From Hylemonella sp. (lineage in GTDB: Bacteria; Pseudomonadota; Gammaproteobacteria; Burkholderiales; Burkholderiaceae_C): a DNA stretch of 64,000 nt. Below are positions 26,091 to 34,362 of this stretch, in pieces; position 1 is the stretch's first letter; each line of letters opens with the position of its first letter. The position numbers were made by a program, and so were the translations under genes. Under the pieces are notes generated by a model. It did not search any database. It saw nothing but the letters and a program-made list of their open reading frames with translations, and was not told where the DNA came from. The stretch is from contig NZ_JAPZSV010000003.1 in the NCBI RefSeq assembly GCF_027532185.1, forward strand, positions 868,001-932,000, written 5' to 3'.

Positions 26091-27194
26091 TCAGAGAGTG
26101 TGCGTGCGGTCACCCGCGACGAAACCGAGCGCCGCCCAGGGCTCGCCTGCGGCCAGGCCGATGACCTTGAAGAGCTCGCCCATCTCGTGCTCCATGAGCA
26201 GCTTGTGGGCCTGGGCGCGCGCGGGCAGCTCCGCACTTTCCATGAGACCGGCCAGACCGCAGTTGAGCAGGAAGCGGCCCTGCGAGGTGTAGCCCAGCAC
26301 CTGCATGCCAGACTCCTGCGCGGCCAACGCGATGCCGGTGAAGTTCACATGCGCCGTGATGTCCTTCAGGCCCACGTCCGTGAGCGGATCGGAGTCGGAC
26401 TGGTGAGCGCGGTGGCACATGACCGTGCCCATGTGGCGCTGAGGGTGGTAGTACTCGGCCTCGGGGAAGCCGTAGTCGATGAAGAAAGCCGCGCCACGGC
26501 GCAGCCGCTCGGCCAGGGTACGCACAAAGGCCTCGGCCTGAAAATGGATCTCGCAGAGGTAGTCGTGCTGTCCCTCCACGTCCACGGTCGGACGCAGCTT
26601 CGTCGGCCGGTCGGCCCAGACAAAGCGCTCGCTACCGTCGGGTGCCAGGGCCACGCCGCGCTCGTGCCAGACACCCCCGACGCGGGCCAACAGCTGCACG
26701 GGCATGGCGTCGAGCACCTCGTTGCCCACCACCACGCCCTGCATGCGCGTGGGCAGCTCGGCTGCCCACTGCACGCGCTCACCATACTTCTGCAGCGTCT
26801 GCTGCTGGCGCGCGCGCAGCGCACCCGAAACGTCGACGATGGTGTAGCGGCGCACACGCGGGCCCAGCATCTCCAGCAGTTGCAGCGCGAGCGCGCCTGA
26901 TCCGGCGCCGAACTCCCAGATCTCGTCGGTCTGCGTGCGCTCCAGCGCCTCACCCACCTGGGCCGCGAGCGCGCGGCCGAACAGCGGCGAGAGCTCGGGT
27001 GCGGTCACGAAATCGCTCCCGGAACCGGGCATGAGACCGAGCTTGCGCAGGTCGTTGGCGTAATAACCCAGGCCCGGCGTGTACAGCGCGCGGTGCATGA
27101 AATCGTCGAACGGCAGCCAGCCCCCGGCCGCCTGGATGGCCTGCGCCATGCGGGTGGAAAGGGGGGTCGTTAAACTCTGGGCTGTACTGCTCAC
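26091..27194 (-). CDS. SAM-dependent methyltransferase, MidA/NDUFAF7 family
   Basis: 367 residues. The family methylates arginine in a complex I subunit in mitochondria; the bacterial role is unclear. Motifs: FMHRALYTPGLGYYAN near the N-terminus, GSDFVTAPELSPLFGRALA, SAM-binding EFGAGSGALALQLLE, GNEVLDAMPVQLL and FFIDYGFPEAEYYHPQR. The start is taken as GTG at 27192-27194, preceded by AGGGG and only 10 bases from the divergent folM-like start. The ATG at 27152 would cut only the first 14 residues, so it remains possible. Confidence 0.88.
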   Translation of the reverse strand: MSSTAQSLTTPLSTRMAQAIQAAGGWLPFDDFMHRALYTPGLGYYANDLRKLGLMPGSGSDFVTAPELSPLFGRALAAQVGEALERTQTDEIWEFGAGSGALALQLLEMLGPRVRRYTIVDVSGALRARQQQTLQKYGERVQWAAELPTRMQGVVVGNEVLDAMPVQLLARVGGVWHERGVALAPDGSERFVWADRPTKLRPTVDVEGQHDYLCEIHFQAEAFVRTLAERLRRGAAFFIDYGFPEAEYYHPQRHMGTVMCHRAHQSDSDPLTDVGLKDITAHVNFTGIALAAQESGMQVLGYTSQGRFLLNCGLAGLMESAELPARAQAHKLLMEHEMGELFKVIGLAAGEPWAALGFVAGDRTHTL

Positions 27195-27204
27195 CCCCTG
27201 AATT

Positions 27205-27966
27205 ATGTCCCTCCCTGCACGCACGGTCCTGGTCACCGGCTCAGCCAAGCGCCTGGGCCGAGAGATTGCGCTCGCGCTCGCGCAAGCCGGCTGGCAGATC
27301 GCCGTGCATTACCGCGGCTCACAGGATGAAGCCATGCAGACCGTGGCCGACTGCGAGCAGCTGGGCGTGAGCGCCGCGCCCTTCGACGCCGACCTGGCCG
27401 ACGAAGCGGCAGTGCGCGAGCTGCTGCCGCGCGTGATCGCCCATTTCGGCGAGGTGGACGCCGTGGTCAACAGCGCCGCGCTCTTCGAACACGACAGTGC
27501 GGCCAGCTTCAGCTACGCCGTACTGCAGAAACACCTGCTGGCCAACACGGCTGCGCCCATCGTGCTGGCCCAGGCCCTGCACGCCCATGTGCAGGAACGC
27601 GCGGGTGACGGCGTGGTGGTCAACCTGCTGGATCAGAAACTCTGGAACCAGAACCCGGACTTCCTGAGCTACACACTCTCCAAGGCTGCGCTCGAAGCCG
27701 CCAACACCATGCTCGCCCTGGCCCTGGCGCCCGATGTGCGCGTGGTGGGCGTGGCGCCCGGCCTCACGCTGACCAGCGACTACCTCACGCCTGAGAAGTT
27801 CGAGGCCCTGCACAAGCTCTCGCCGCTGGGCCGTTCGTCCACGGCCGAGGACGTGGCCGGCGCCGTGAAGTTCGCACTGGAAAACCGTGCCATCACCGGC
27901 ACCACCCTGCTGGTCGACGGCGGCCAGCACCTGCAGCGCTTCACGCGCGATTTTTCGATGATGTGA
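27205..27966 (+). CDS. Short-chain dehydrogenase, pteridine reductase (FolM-like)
   Basis: 253 residues. The Rossmann motif is VLVTGSAKRLGREIALALAQ, followed by VNSAALFEHDSA and the active site SYTLSKAALEAANTM (Tyr-x-x-x-Lys), with LLDQKLWNQNPDFLS, a segment typical of FolM/pteridine reductases. FolM reduces dihydromonapterin or dihydrofolate to tetrahydro forms using NADPH. A FolB-like gene follows after 26 bases, which supports a pterin role. Confidence 0.85.
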   Translation: MSLPARTVLVTGSAKRLGREIALALAQAGWQIAVHYRGSQDEAMQTVADCEQLGVSAAPFDADLADEAAVRELLPRVIAHFGEVDAVVNSAALFEHDSAASFSYAVLQKHLLANTAAPIVLAQALHAHVQERAGDGVVVNLLDQKLWNQNPDFLSYTLSKAALEAANTMLALALAPDVRVVGVAPGLTLTSDYLTPEKFEALHKLSPLGRSSTAEDVAGAVKFALENRAITGTTLLVDGGQHLQRFTRDFSMM

Positions 27967-27992
27967 GGCCGGGGCCACCCGCAGACACGCGC

Positions 27993-28364
27993 ATGACCAA
28001 ATCCATCGGCACCCAGATCCTCACGCTCACCGGTTTGCGCTTCGATGCCAACCTGGGCATCCTGGACCACGAGAAGCGTGCGCCCCAGCCCATCCAGGTC
28101 GACGCCGAGCTCAATCTCGGGCCGCAGCCGCTGCAGCCGCACGACGATGACATCAACCACGTGCTGGACTACCGCAAGGTGCGCCAGATCATCATCGACG
28201 AATGCCGCTCCGAGCACCTGAACCTGCTGGAAAGCATGATCGGCAAGCTGGCCAACCGGCTGTTGCAGCTGCCCGGGGTCATCGGCGTGCGCGTCAAGAT
28301 CGTTAAGCTGGAAATCTTCGATGACTGCGAAGTCGCCATCCGGGCCGAAACCGGCCAGTGGTGA
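27993..28364 (+). CDS. Dihydroneopterin aldolase/epimerase family protein (FolB-like)
   Basis: 123 residues from ATG at 27993 (MTKSIGTQILTLTGLRFDAN). The fold signature is LDHEKRAPQPIQVDAELNL, with DDDINHVLDYRKVRQII and a conserved Glu in HLNLLESMIGKLANRLL. It would cleave or epimerise 7,8-dihydroneopterin in folate or monapterin synthesis. An upstream ATG at 27963 that overlaps the folM stop is possible but adds residues not typical of the family. Confidence 0.85.
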   Translation: MTKSIGTQILTLTGLRFDANLGILDHEKRAPQPIQVDAELNLGPQPLQPHDDDINHVLDYRKVRQIIIDECRSEHLNLLESMIGKLANRLLQLPGVIGVRVKIVKLEIFDDCEVAIRAETGQW

Positions 28365-28424
28365 CCGACGGAACCAAACCCGTGCCTCAGGGCTCTGACC
28401 CCCACTGATTGAATCGAGTACACC

Positions 28425-29348
28425 ATGAGTGCCGTCTGGATAGACCACGAACCCGCCGTCAGCAATGACAAGGCCCTGAAGATCGAGCGCGAGACGCACA
28501 AGCTCGAAAAGCGCCTGTGCCGCAACGTCGGCCAGGCCATCATCGACTACAACATGATTGAAGAGGGCGATCGCGTCATGGTCTGCATGTCCGGCGGCAA
28601 GGACAGCTACGGCATGCTCGACATCCTCATGAAGCTCAAGGCCCGTGCGCCCATCGATTTCACGCTGGTGGCCGTCAACCTGGACCAGAAACAGCCGGGC
28701 TTTCCCGACCACATCCTGCCTGAGTACTTGGGCAAGCTGGGCATCGAGTTCCACATCGAGACGCAGGATACCTATTCCATCGTCAAGAAGAACATCCCTG
28801 AGGGCAAGACCATGTGCAGCCTGTGCAGCCGGCTGCGCCGCGGGATCCTCTACCGGGTGGCGCGCGAACTCAAGTGCAACAAGCTCGCCCTGGGCCACCA
28901 CCGCGACGACATGCTGCAGACCTTCTTCCTCAACATGTTCTTCGGCGGCAAGCTCAAGGGCATGCCGCCCAAGCTCACCAGCGACAACGGCGAGTTCATC
29001 GTGATCCGCCCCATGGCCTATGTGGTCGAGAAGGACCTGATCCGCTGGGCCGAGCACCGCCAGTTCCCCATCATCCCCTGCACGCTCTGCGGCAGCCAGG
29101 AGAACCTGCAGCGCAAGCAGATCGGCAACATGCTGCGCGAATGGGATAAGAAGTACCCGGGGCGGCTCGAAACCATGTTCACCGCACTGCAGAACGTCGC
29201 GCCCTCGCACCTGATGGACGCCGAGCTGCACGATTTCAAGAACCTCAAGGCCACGGGCGTGCCCGACGCCAACGGCGATCTGGCCTTTGATGAAGAGGAG
29301 CTGCCCGCCACGCCCGCCCTGCCCGGCGTGCAGGTGGTGCAACTCTGA
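28425..29348 (+). CDS. ttcA: tRNA 2-thiocytidine(32) synthetase
   Basis: 307 residues. Thiolates C32 of some tRNAs with ATP and an iron-sulfur cluster. The PP-loop is [14 protein letters not shown]; the cluster-binding cysteines are in [11 protein letters not shown] and the distal [14 protein letters not shown], with [20 protein letters not shown] between them. Length and order are standard. It follows the folB-like gene by 60 bases. Confidence 0.96.
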   Translation: MSAVWIDHEPAVSNDKALKIERETHKLEKRLCRNVGQAIIDYNMIEEGDRVMVCMSGGKDSYGMLDILMKLKARAPIDFTLVAVNLDQKQPGFPDHILPEYLGKLGIEFHIETQDTYSIVKKNIPEGKTMCSLCSRLRRGILYRVARELKCNKLALGHHRDDMLQTFFLNMFFGGKLKGMPPKLTSDNGEFIVIRPMAYVVEKDLIRWAEHRQFPIIPCTLCGSQENLQRKQIGNMLREWDKKYPGRLETMFTALQNVAPSHLMDAELHDFKNLKATGVPDANGDLAFDEEELPATPALPGVQVVQL

Positions 29349-29359
29349 AAGGCCCACCC

Positions 29360-29956
29360 ATGATGCGTCTGCTCGCCCTGCTCACCGCCGCCTTGCTGCT
29401 GGGCGGCTGTTCCAGCATGCGCCTGGTCGAATCCCAGGTGCGCACCAGCACGCCACCAGAGGCAGCGCCCATCGAAGCCGGTGCGCGCTACCGCTTCGAG
29501 CGCCTGCCCTCGCAGACCGACGCGGTGGAGAACGACTCCATCGACGCCATCGCAGAAGCAGAGTTGCAGGAAGTCGGTCTGGTGCGCGACGAGAAGGCCG
29601 CGCGCTACAGCGTGCAGATCACCACCCGTATGGAATCCTTCTACGTGGACGACTGGGGCCGCCCCTACTCGGGCCGCACCTCCATCTTCATCGGTAGCGG
29701 TGGCGGCTTCTACGGCTCGGGCACCATGATCGGCATGGGCATGCGCTTCCCGCCGCCCAGCCAGTACCGGCACGAGGTCACGCTGCTGATCCGCGACCTG
29801 CAGAGCAACCAGGTGGTCTACGAGACCCGTGCCACGCACGAAGGCCCGTGGAACGACCGCTACAACCTGCTGCGCGCCACGCTGGCCGCCGCACTCAAGG
29901 ACTTCCCCACACCGCCGGCCGGGCCACGCCGCGTCAAGGTCGAGATCCCGCGCTGA
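29360..29956 (+). CDS. DUF4136-like lipoprotein
   Basis: 198 residues, MMRLLALLTAALLLGGCSSM, with the lipobox at Cys17 (LGGC). The mature domain has GARYRFERLP, EAELQEVGLVRDEKAARYSV and a glycine-rich stretch FIGSGGGFYGSGTMIGMGM, with HEVTLLIRDLQSNQVVYETR near the end, the general pattern of DUF4136. Likely periplasmic, lipid-anchored; function unknown. It starts 11 bases after ttcA, so probably the same transcript. Confidence 0.8.
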   Translation: MMRLLALLTAALLLGGCSSMRLVESQVRTSTPPEAAPIEAGARYRFERLPSQTDAVENDSIDAIAEAELQEVGLVRDEKAARYSVQITTRMESFYVDDWGRPYSGRTSIFIGSGGGFYGSGTMIGMGMRFPPPSQYRHEVTLLIRDLQSNQVVYETRATHEGPWNDRYNLLRATLAAALKDFPTPPAGPRRVKVEIPR

Positions 29957-29958
29957 GG

Positions 29959-30618
29959 ATGCCGCCCGAGATGGAGCACACGACCCGCATCCTCGCCATC
30001 CGCCATGGCGAAACCGCGTGGAACGTGGACACACGCATCCAGGGCCATCTGGACATCCCGCTCAACGACACCGGCCGCTGGCAGGCCCAACGCCTGGCGC
30101 GTGCGCTCGCGACGCGTGACGCCATCCACGCCGTCTACAGCAGCGATCTGCAGCGCGCGCACGAGACCGCGCAGGCCATCGCCGCGGCCACCGGCGCGCC
30201 ACTGCGCACGCACACGGGTCTGCGCGAGCGCGGCTTCGGCATCTTCGAAGGCCGCACCTACGCCGAGATCGAGCAGACCTGGCCCGCGGAATCCGAGCAC
30301 TGGCGCCGTCGCACGCCAGACTGGTGCCCGCCCCAGGGCGGCGAATCGCTGATCGAGGTGCGCGCACGCATCCTGCAGACCCTGCAGGAACTCGCCGCGC
30401 CGCACGCGGGCCAGCAGATCGTGCTGGTCGCCCATGGCGGCGTCATGGACCAGCTCTACCGCCTGGCCACGGGCCAGGACCTGCAGGCCCCGCGCACCTG
30501 GCAGCTCGGTAACACCGCCGTCAACCGCCTGCTCTGGACGCCTGAAGGCCTGTCCCTGGTGGGCTGGGCCGACACCTCCCACCTCGAAGACGATGCCCTC
30601 GATGAATTCAGCACCTGA
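29959..30618 (+). CDS. Histidine phosphatase family protein (GpmB-like)
   Basis: 219 residues. The catalytic motif is ILAIRHGETAWNVDTRIQGH (RHG), with a second histidine in LVAHGGVMDQLYRL. The fold matches cofactor-independent phosphatases of the phosphoglycerate mutase superfamily, acting on a small phosphorylated substrate that cannot be named. ATG at 29959 is used; an in-frame ATG at 29971 is equally possible. It overlaps the next gene by 17 bases, implying translational coupling. Confidence 0.88.
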   Translation: MPPEMEHTTRILAIRHGETAWNVDTRIQGHLDIPLNDTGRWQAQRLARALATRDAIHAVYSSDLQRAHETAQAIAAATGAPLRTHTGLRERGFGIFEGRTYAEIEQTWPAESEHWRRRTPDWCPPQGGESLIEVRARILQTLQELAAPHAGQQIVLVAHGGVMDQLYRLATGQDLQAPRTWQLGNTAVNRLLWTPEGLSLVGWADTSHLEDDALDEFST

Positions 30619-31762
30619 GTCCGCTCCCGCCCGCCTGCAGACCCTGATCGGTCAGGGCGTGGCCGCCATCGATACGCCCGCCCTGGTGGTGGACCTCGAT
30701 GCCATGGAGCGCAACCTGCAGCGCATGGCCGACTACGCCAAGGCGCACGGTATGAAGCTGCGACCGCACGCCAAGATGCACAAGAGCGCCACCCTGGGCC
30801 AGCGCCAGATGCAGGCCGGTGCCGTGGGTCTGTGCGTGCAGAAGACCTCGGAGGCCGAGGCTCTGGCTGCGGCCGGCGTGCATGACCTCTACATCAGCAA
30901 CGAGGTCATCGCCCCAGCCAAGTTGGCCCGCGTGGCGACGCTGGCCCGCCAGCTCGCCGCCCAGGGCGGCCGCCTGGCCATCGCCGTGGACAGCCTGCCG
31001 GGCATCGAGCACCTGGCCCAGACCCTGGGCCGTGGAGAGAACCTGATCGACGTCTACATCGAACTCGACGTCGGCCAGAAGCGCTGCGGCGTCGCCACCC
31101 CGGCGGATGTCGTGCCGCTGGCCCAGGCTATCGCCCGCCACCCGGCCCTGCGCCTGGCCGGCCTGCAGGCCTACAACGGCCGCGCCCAGCACCTGCGCAC
31201 CGTGGCCGAGCGCCACGCTGCGCTGGCCGAGGTCGTTCGCCTGGTGCAGGAGACGCGCCGCCTGGTCGAGGCGGTGGGCTTGAAGCTGCCCCTCGTCACG
31301 GGCGCCGGCAGCGGCACCTTCGGTTTAGAGGCCACCAGCGGCGTCTTCGGCGAGCTGCAGGCCGGCTCCTACCTTTTCATGGACGGCGACTACGCGCGCA
31401 ACGAGGCCGATCCCGCGCAACCGGTCTTCGAACACGCGCTCTTCGTCAAGACCCAGGTCATGAGCGCCAGCGCTGGCCACGTGGTCGTCGACGCCGGCCA
31501 CAAGAGCCACGCCATCGACTCCGGCCTGCCGCGCGTGCATGGCGAAGCGCTGGAGGCCACCGGTTGCAGCGACGAGCACACCACGCTGCGCGCCACGGGT
31601 GGCGCACCGCTGCCGGCACTGGGAAGCACGCTCTGGCTCATCCCGGGCCACTGCGACCCCACGGTCAATCTGCACGACTGGATGATCGGTGTGCGGGGCG
31701 GCTTGCAGGCGGGCACGGTGGAAGAGCTGATCCGAGTCGATACGCGCGGCTGCCTGGACTGA
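30602..31762 (+). CDS. D-threonine aldolase-like PLP enzyme (fold type III)
   Basis: 386 residues. The alanine-racemase-like barrel opens with DTPALVVDLDAMERNLQRMA and the PLP-lysine segment KLRPHAKMHKS. GAGSGTFGLEATS and the C-terminal metal site PGHCDPTVNLHDW are typical of D-threonine/D-3-hydroxyaspartate aldolases and DSD1 D-serine dehydratases. It cleaves beta-hydroxy-D-amino acids, or may dehydrate D-serine; the sequence does not decide which. Start overlaps the phosphatase gene by 17 bases. Confidence 0.88.
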   Translation: MNSAPESAPARLQTLIGQGVAAIDTPALVVDLDAMERNLQRMADYAKAHGMKLRPHAKMHKSATLGQRQMQAGAVGLCVQKTSEAEALAAAGVHDLYISNEVIAPAKLARVATLARQLAAQGGRLAIAVDSLPGIEHLAQTLGRGENLIDVYIELDVGQKRCGVATPADVVPLAQAIARHPALRLAGLQAYNGRAQHLRTVAERHAALAEVVRLVQETRRLVEAVGLKLPLVTGAGSGTFGLEATSGVFGELQAGSYLFMDGDYARNEADPAQPVFEHALFVKTQVMSASAGHVVVDAGHKSHAIDSGLPRVHGEALEATGCSDEHTTLRATGGAPLPALGSTLWLIPGHCDPTVNLHDWMIGVRGGLQAGTVEELIRVDTRGCLD

Positions 31763-31866
31763 TCGTACCGGACCAGCCACCACATCTCAGACGGCTGGAC
31801 TCGCAACTTGAATCACAGGCGTGAGCATCAGCTGCGCCAGGGGAGACAGCGTCGTCTGCTCAACGA

Positions 31867-32424
31867 CTAGTTTCTATCGTCATCGAAACCACATGACACA
31901 CCTTGTGTAGGAATCTCGATAAATCGCAGCCCTTTGTAGTCAATTCGCCATGCCTTCTTGAGTGAATGGACATAGCCACCGTGCAGTGGCTTCTTTCGAT
32001 CTCTCCATTTACCAATTGCGATGATCTCTGCATCAGGATACTTTGATGACCTGCACTCAGTGTCACCCGTGTTGAAGTAATCCCAACCTTGCGGAAGTTG
32101 AATATGGATCATTTCTGAAGGGGTCGCCAGTTTCGCCCTCCCCGAGACATCGTTTCCAAGTATCTCGGTGATGACCAAAACACAATCGAAAGACTTCGCT
32201 TTGCTAAAGGGTCGGCAGACAGAAAAGGCCGAGGCGACCGGCTTTCTTTTGACATCAAGACCAATTCCGCTTTCAACTGTGTAGCCCCTACCGCTTAGCT
32301 CATCGTATTTACCAAGATAGGTTTCGATCAAGAGCTGCGGCGAACTTGCAAGTGCGCTCGATGCCACAAGCGCACTTACCAAGAACAGCGTCAGGAACTT
32401 CCATACCGCCTCATCTTGTCGCAT
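31867..32424 (-). CDS. Exported hypothetical protein, AT-richer than its surroundings
   Basis: 185 residues; MRQDEAVWKFLTLFLVSALV and a following Ala/Ser stretch form a signal peptide with cleavage near SALASS. The mature part contains four cysteines (CRPFSKAKSFDC, TECRSSK, GVSCGF) and no family that I recognise. Its codon use and base composition differ visibly from the strongly GC-rich flanking genes, and it stands alone between two opposite-strand genes, so recent transfer is plausible. I saw no flanking repeats or mobile genes. Confidence 0.65.
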   Translation of the reverse strand: MRQDEAVWKFLTLFLVSALVASSALASSPQLLIETYLGKYDELSGRGYTVESGIGLDVKRKPVASAFSVCRPFSKAKSFDCVLVITEILGNDVSGRAKLATPSEMIHIQLPQGWDYFNTGDTECRSSKYPDAEIIAIGKWRDRKKPLHGGYVHSLKKAWRIDYKGLRFIEIPTQGVSCGFDDDRN

Positions 32425-32580
32425 CTCATATCTCCCTGTCGTAAATTTGATACTCGCCAGTTACGTAAGATAGCTCAAGAACTTCGTTGCGTCGCCAGTC
32501 TGCACTCGCCTTGGCAACAGGAACCCTCTCAGGGTAGACACTCAGTGGCTCCAAAGCCACGAGCCTTTAGCATCGGCGCC
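32425..32580. other. Intergenic region upstream of the ether-lipid fusion gene
   Basis: 156 bases between divergent genes, AT-richer at the left. A hairpin GTGGCT-CCAA-AGCCAC (32545-32560) lies 20 bases before the ATG of the fusion gene. No clear promoter motif or ribosome binding site stands out; the start at 32581 rests on protein similarity. Confidence 0.3.
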
Positions 32581-34362
32581 ATGAACGCCAGCCAGATCAT
32601 CGTCCTCGCCACACCGGTCTTCCTGCTGCTGATCGCGGCCGAGTTCGCCTGGGGGGTCGCGAAGAAGCGCAACACCTACCGTTTCAACGACGCCGTCAAT
32701 AGCATCGGTCTGGGCATGCTGAGCCAGATCAGCGCCGTGCTCACCCGCACGCTGCGGGTCGGCATCTACACCGCGGTCTACAGCCATGTGGCCTTGTGGC
32801 AGAACGACGCCTTCTGGCAGAGCTGGTATGGCTGGGTGCTGGCCCTGGTGTTCTACGACTTCTGCTACTACTGGCTGCACCGCGCTGGCCACGAGGTGGC
32901 GGTATTCTGGGCCGCGCACGTGGTGCACCACCAGAGCCAGGACTACAACCTCAGCACCGCGCTGCGCCAGACCTCGAGCGGCGCGCTGCTGGGCTGGCTC
33001 TTCTACCTGCCCATGGCCCTGGCCGGTGTGCCACCGCTGGTCTTCGGCATCGTCGCGCTGATCGACCTGCTCTACCAGTTCTGGGTCCACACCGAGCAGG
33101 TGGGCAAGCTGGGCTGGTTCGACCGCTGGTTTTGCAGCCCGTCCAACCATCGCGTGCACCACGCCGTGAACGACCGTTATCTGGACCGCAACTACGGCGG
33201 CGTGCTCATCGTCTGGGACCGGCTCTTCGGCAGCTTCAAGGAAGAGGACGAGAAGTGCGTCTACGGCACGCGCAGCCCGCTCAACAGCTGGGACCCGCTC
33301 TGGGCCAATGCCGAGGTCTACTGGGGTCTGCTGCACGACAGCTGGCACGCGCGTAGCTGGGCCGACAAGCTGCGCGTCTGGTTCAAGCCCCCGGGCTGGC
33401 GGCCGGCCGATGTGGCGGCGCGTTTTCCCAAGCCGGCCTTCGACCTCACGCGCGTGCAACGCTACGACCCGCCCGCCAGCCGCGGCGTGCAGGCCTTCGG
33501 TGCGCTGCAGTTCGTCCTGATGCTCGCGGGCTCGGTGCTCTTCCTCTGGTTTTCGGAAGACCTGCCGCCGGCCCAGGCCGTGGTCTGGCTGCTGGCGCTG
33601 GCCACGGGCCTGTGGTGCACGGGGGCCGTGCTGCAGGGGCGGCTCTCGCTGACCGAGGTGCTGCTGATCGAGGCCGCAGCGCTGTCCACGGCCTGTGCCA
33701 CCACGGGCTACGTCGAGTTGCACCGCGTGTTCAAACCGTTGGCGATGGTCACAGCTATCGTTTTGGTAGCGCGCAGCCTGTCTTTCAAGACGGCCCTGCC
33801 TTTGCAGCTGGCCCTGATCGGCTCGCTGGCGGGTGACGTCTTCCTCATGCTGCCGGGCTATTTCATCCCCGGCCTGGTGAGCTTTCTCTGCGCCCACCTG
33901 GCCTATATCGCGGTCTTCAAGAAGGACCTGGGCTGGTTTCCGAACCGGCGCGCGCTGGCGCTCACGCTGGGCTTCGGCCTCGTGATGTACGGCGTGCTCT
34001 GGGTCGGCGGCCTGCCGGTGGCCTTGCGCGGGCCCGTGGCAGCCTATGTGACGGTGATTGCCCTCATGGCCGCGCAGGCCATGGGCCGCGCCGCGGTGCT
34101 GCGCAGCAAGGGATCGGTCTGGGTGGCCGTGGGCGCGGGCTTCTTCATGCTCAGCGACACGCTGCTCGCGCTCAACAAGTTCGTGTCACCGCTGCCGCTG
34201 TCACAGCTGTGGGTGCTGTCCACCTATTACCTCGCGCAGGTGCTGATCGTGCGCGGCCTGCTGGCTGATGCCGGCCGGTCGCCTGCCGCTCAGTCGTCGC
34301 TGACGTCGACCAGCTTCTCCGACTTGGCGAACACCCAGGCGATGGCGAAGCCTGCCGAGTAG
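32581..34362 (+). CDS. Fused alkylglycerol-monooxygenase-like hydroxylase and lysoplasmalogenase (YhhN/TMEM86)
   Basis: 593-residue polytopic membrane protein with two fused enzymes. Residues about 1-300 are a fatty-acid-hydroxylase domain with the di-iron histidine set: H100-x3-H104, H113-x2-HH117, HTE in FWVHTEQVG and H190-x2-HH194. The segments YNLSTALRQTSSG, SNHRVHHAVNDRYLDRNYGG and GVLIVWDRLFGSFKEE resemble animal AGMO (TMEM195) closely. Residues about 320-560 are a hydrophobic YhhN/TMEM86 domain (GSLAGDVFLMLPGYFIPGL, FMLSDTLLALNKF), the family that hydrolyses lysoplasmalogen vinyl-ether bonds. Both activities attack ether lipids, which makes one pathway likely. The last 28 residues run antisense into the mipA-like gene. 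Confidence 0.9.
   Translation: MNASQIIVLATPVFLLLIAAEFAWGVAKKRNTYRFNDAVNSIGLGMLSQISAVLTRTLRVGIYTAVYSHVALWQNDAFWQSWYGWVLALVFYDFCYYWLHRAGHEVAVFWAAHVVHHQSQDYNLSTALRQTSSGALLGWLFYLPMALAGVPPLVFGIVALIDLLYQFWVHTEQVGKLGWFDRWFCSPSNHRVHHAVNDRYLDRNYGGVLIVWDRLFGSFKEEDEKCVYGTRSPLNSWDPLWANAEVYWGLLHDSWHARSWADKLRVWFKPPGWRPADVAARFPKPAFDLTRVQRYDPPASRGVQAFGALQFVLMLAGSVLFLWFSEDLPPAQAVVWLLALATGLWCTGAVLQGRLSLTEVLLIEAAALSTACATTGYVELHRVFKPLAMVTAIVLVARSLSFKTALPLQLALIGSLAGDVFLMLPGYFIPGLVSFLCAHLAYIAVFKKDLGWFPNRRALALTLGFGLVMYGVLWVGGLPVALRGPVAAYVTVIALMAAQAMGRAAVLRSKGSVWVAVGAGFFMLSDTLLALNKFVSPLPLSQLWVLSTYYLAQVLIVRGLLADAGRSPAAQSSLTSTSFSDLANTQAMAKPAE

Noticed and set aside
32542-33897. A 451-codon minus-strand frame opposite the fusion gene
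   Set aside because: Antisense shadow; the plus strand encodes well-conserved AGMO-like and YhhN domains.
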